A DNA stretch of 64,000 nt from Bradyrhizobium retamae (GTDB lineage Bacteria; Pseudomonadota; Alphaproteobacteria; Rhizobiales; Xanthobacteraceae), in NCBI RefSeq assembly GCF_001440415.1, contig NZ_LLYA01000112.1, positions 453,246 to 517,245 on the forward strand, read 5' to 3'. The first letter of the stretch is position 1; each line of letters starts with the position of its first letter. The translations under genes and the position numbers were made by a program. Positions 62,880-64,000 of this stretch are shown in pieces. Under the pieces are notes generated by a model. The model made no database searches, was not told the DNA's origin, and saw only the letters and a list, made by a program, of their open reading frames with translations.

Positions 62880-63281
62880 ATGAGAATGCCCGACATTTTG
62901 CAAGGTGAGGCGCGGACCCGCTTTCTCCAGGGTATCGCGTTCGGCGCTGTTGCTGCGGTGGCGATCGGATTCATGTGGGGCGGCTGGGTCACCAGCGGCA
63001 CCGCCAAAACCATGACCGCCATGGCAGAGAGCAACGGCCGGATGTCTGTCCTGGTCCCGATCTGCGTCGCGCAGTTCACCGCGGCCGACGGCGCCGTCGC
63101 CAAGTTCAAGGCGGCGGGTTCCTATAAGGACAACGTCATCAGCGAGTACGTCAAGACCGTTGCCGCCACGAGCATGGACTATTCATTCGCGAGGGCCTGC
63201 GCCGCCGGCGTCGAAGCCGAACTCTCGAAGACGGCGACGAAAGAGCTGAGCATCGGTTCGCCAAAACAGGGGTTGCAGTGA
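62880..63281 (+). CDS. Small single-pass membrane protein
   Basis: A 133-residue protein: a short N-terminus, one hydrophobic segment (FLQGIAFGAVAAVAIGFMWG, about 15-34) and a soluble C-terminal domain with two cysteines (LVPICVAQFTAADGAVAKFK, SFARACAAGVEAELSKTA), which may form a disulfide in the periplasm. AAAGGAGA precedes ATG 62880. I know similar short proteins in Bradyrhizobium relatives, of unknown function. A second tiny membrane-protein gene starts one base after its stop codon, so the two are coupled. Confidence 0.65.
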   Translation: MRMPDILQGEARTRFLQGIAFGAVAAVAIGFMWGGWVTSGTAKTMTAMAESNGRMSVLVPICVAQFTAADGAVAKFKAAGSYKDNVISEYVKTVAATSMDYSFARACAAGVEAELSKTATKELSIGSPKQGLQ

Positions 63282-63282
63282 A

Positions 63283-63426
63283 ATGAACGGACAAAGATCC
63301 GGACGGCGGTCCTATCTTGTCTATGGCTTGCTGGCCGTCATCCTGTTCGGCGGCTATGTGCTGGTCAATGGGGTTCAAACCGACAGCTCCGCAACCATGG
63401 CCCCGACTCTGACATTCAATCGCTGA
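63283..63426 (+). CDS. Very small membrane protein coupled to the 62880 gene
   Basis: Forty-seven residues: MNGQRSGRRSYLVYGLLAVI, LFGGYVLVNGVQTDSSATMA, PTLTFNR. A basic N-terminus is followed by one hydrophobic helix (about 11-29) and a short exported tail. It starts one base after the stop of the previous gene, which argues for translational coupling. Family not recognised. Confidence 0.55.
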   Translation: MNGQRSGRRSYLVYGLLAVILFGGYVLVNGVQTDSSATMAPTLTFNR

Positions 63427-63500
63427 CGTCTCGCGCGATTTTCCTTTCAGAACTACACCGGCAAGCCGGCTACGGGTCGTTCGCGTCGTTCTGACGGAGG

Positions 63501-63570
63501 GCCGAGCACTTCCGGTCTACCCGATAAGCAGACAAGTTCAGAGTCTGTCGGCATGTCTCAAAGGTGCCAG
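63501..63570 (+). repeat. Dispersed intergenic repeat, copy 2
   Basis: Begins GCCGAGCACTTCCGGTCT and ends GGCATGTCTCAAAGGTGCCA, aligning with 10045-10115 over its whole length with about a dozen differences. A 34-codon frame follows at 63581 (MHRSKQRKLFDHFVGAGEQK), probably not a gene. Confidence 0.6.
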
Positions 63571-63750
63571 ATTCGGACTCATGCACCGCAGCAAACAGCG
63601 AAAATTATTCGATCACTTCGTCGGCGCCGGTGAGCAGAAGATGTGGGACCAGGATTTCGCTGAATTGGCCCGAGTGACGGAGTAGATTTCCTGAAAGCAA
63701 TTTGCTCATGAGCGACAAAGATCACCCCCAACGTCTACTCCGTTGCGGTA

Positions 63751-64000
63751 ATGCAACCGGAACACGCCGTCGACGGCGTGCATTTCGGCTGGCTTGATCA
63801 GTTTCGAGTGCGCGCCCAGGTCGGCACCATCTCCGCCGACGGCGACGCCGAGATCGGCAAGTTCCTGGCTGACGCCATGAAGAAGGTCGGCAACGAGGGC
63901 GTCATCACGGTTGAGGAAGCCAAGTCGCTCGAGACCGAACTCGACGTCGTCGAAGGCATGCAGTTCGACCGCGGCTACATCTCGCCCTACTTCGTCACCA
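63751..64000 (+). pseudogene. groEL: groEL segment joined in frame to foreign sequence (cut by the right edge)
   Basis: From about 63811 the frame reads [60 protein letters not shown]. This is GroEL from about residue 150 to 205, highly conserved and undamaged. Upstream, where GroEL residues 1-149 should be, the same open frame instead reads [20 protein letters not shown] from an ATG at 63751 and is open back to 63712. The chaperonin ATP-binding N-terminus is therefore missing, so this copy cannot fold substrates. The open joint and lack of decay suggest a recent rearrangement. The gene continues beyond the window. Confidence 0.75.

Noticed and set aside
63581..63685. A 34-codon frame after the second dispersed repeat (KLFDHFVGAGEQK)
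   Set aside because: There is no ribosome site and this kind of sequence recurs as non-coding repeat DNA in related genomes, so it was not called as a gene.

Overview
The window looks like a chromosomal stretch of a Bradyrhizobium-type alphaproteobacterium (inference). The grounds are the high G+C content, many tiny alphaproteobacterial protein families (DUF4142, DUF892/YciE, DUF1236, DUF3072, DUF2905, DUF6894), an N-acetylglutaminylglutamine amidotransferase relic beside a carboxylate-amine ligase, and many promoter-like pairs GGAAC-N16/17-(C/T/G)GTT, the signature of the alphaproteobacterial general-stress sigma factor EcfG. No rRNA, convincing tRNA, CRISPR array or intact insertion sequence was seen.

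Layout. (1) 1-9092 is a healthy, tightly packed sugar/glycan locus: the 3' end of a phosphopentomutase gene, a dTDP-L-rhamnose 4-epimerase-like SDR, a CDP-paratose 2-epimerase-like SDR, a GT4 glycosyltransferase and three tandem CgeB-like glycosyltransferases, the last six chained by 4-base ATGA overlaps. A separately promoted UDP-xylose synthase follows. Together they look able to build and polymerise an unusual deoxysugar/pentose glycan. (2) 9100-18000 is a decayed zone: an IS1182-type transposase relic fused to a cytochrome c tail, fragments of a DNA ligase, an SRAP protein and a pyrophosphatase, interspersed with small intact genes, a DUF4142 protein, a YciE-like ferritin-fold protein and a solitary Imm11-like immunity protein. 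(3) 18385-21363 (minus strand) is a three-gene set: two-heme cytochrome c peroxidase-like protein, DUF4142 protein and DUF2243 membrane protein. (4) 21560-31300 mixes a broken Deg/HtrA protease, Hsp20, a Crp/Fnr regulator with a DUF6894 partner and a Crp stump, and many small proteins and relics. (5) 31371-37009 holds a diguanylate cyclase, a frameshifted TerC, a PAP2 phosphatase/diacylglycerol-kinase pair and a site-2 protease with CBS domains. (6) 37194-46753 has dead glutamine-amidotransferase genes, an intact carboxylate-amine ligase, a zinc alcohol dehydrogenase with a small membrane partner, and a stand-alone sdhB. (7) 47000-53543 carries small stress-type genes, including four GcrA/SANT-like mini-regulators counted across 16.6-51.6 kb. 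(8) 53888-57110 is an RsbQ-like hydrolase coupled to a PAS histidine kinase plus another hydrolase. (9) 57646-64000 has a broken DNA ligase, a Gly/Ser-rich secreted protein, an AI-2E transporter fused to B12-binding-like and GAF domains, and a groEL segment joined to foreign sequence at the right edge.

Two themes stand out. One is a probable EcfG regulon: thirteen matches to the promoter motif found by eye lie just upstream of genes, mostly stress-type ones. The other is a pseudogene graveyard: about twenty recognisable families carry single frameshifts, in-frame stops or deletions while their neighbours are intact, suggesting an accessory region that accumulates and erodes redundant stress and repair genes. 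All family calls were made by reading the translated sequence; no database search was possible.
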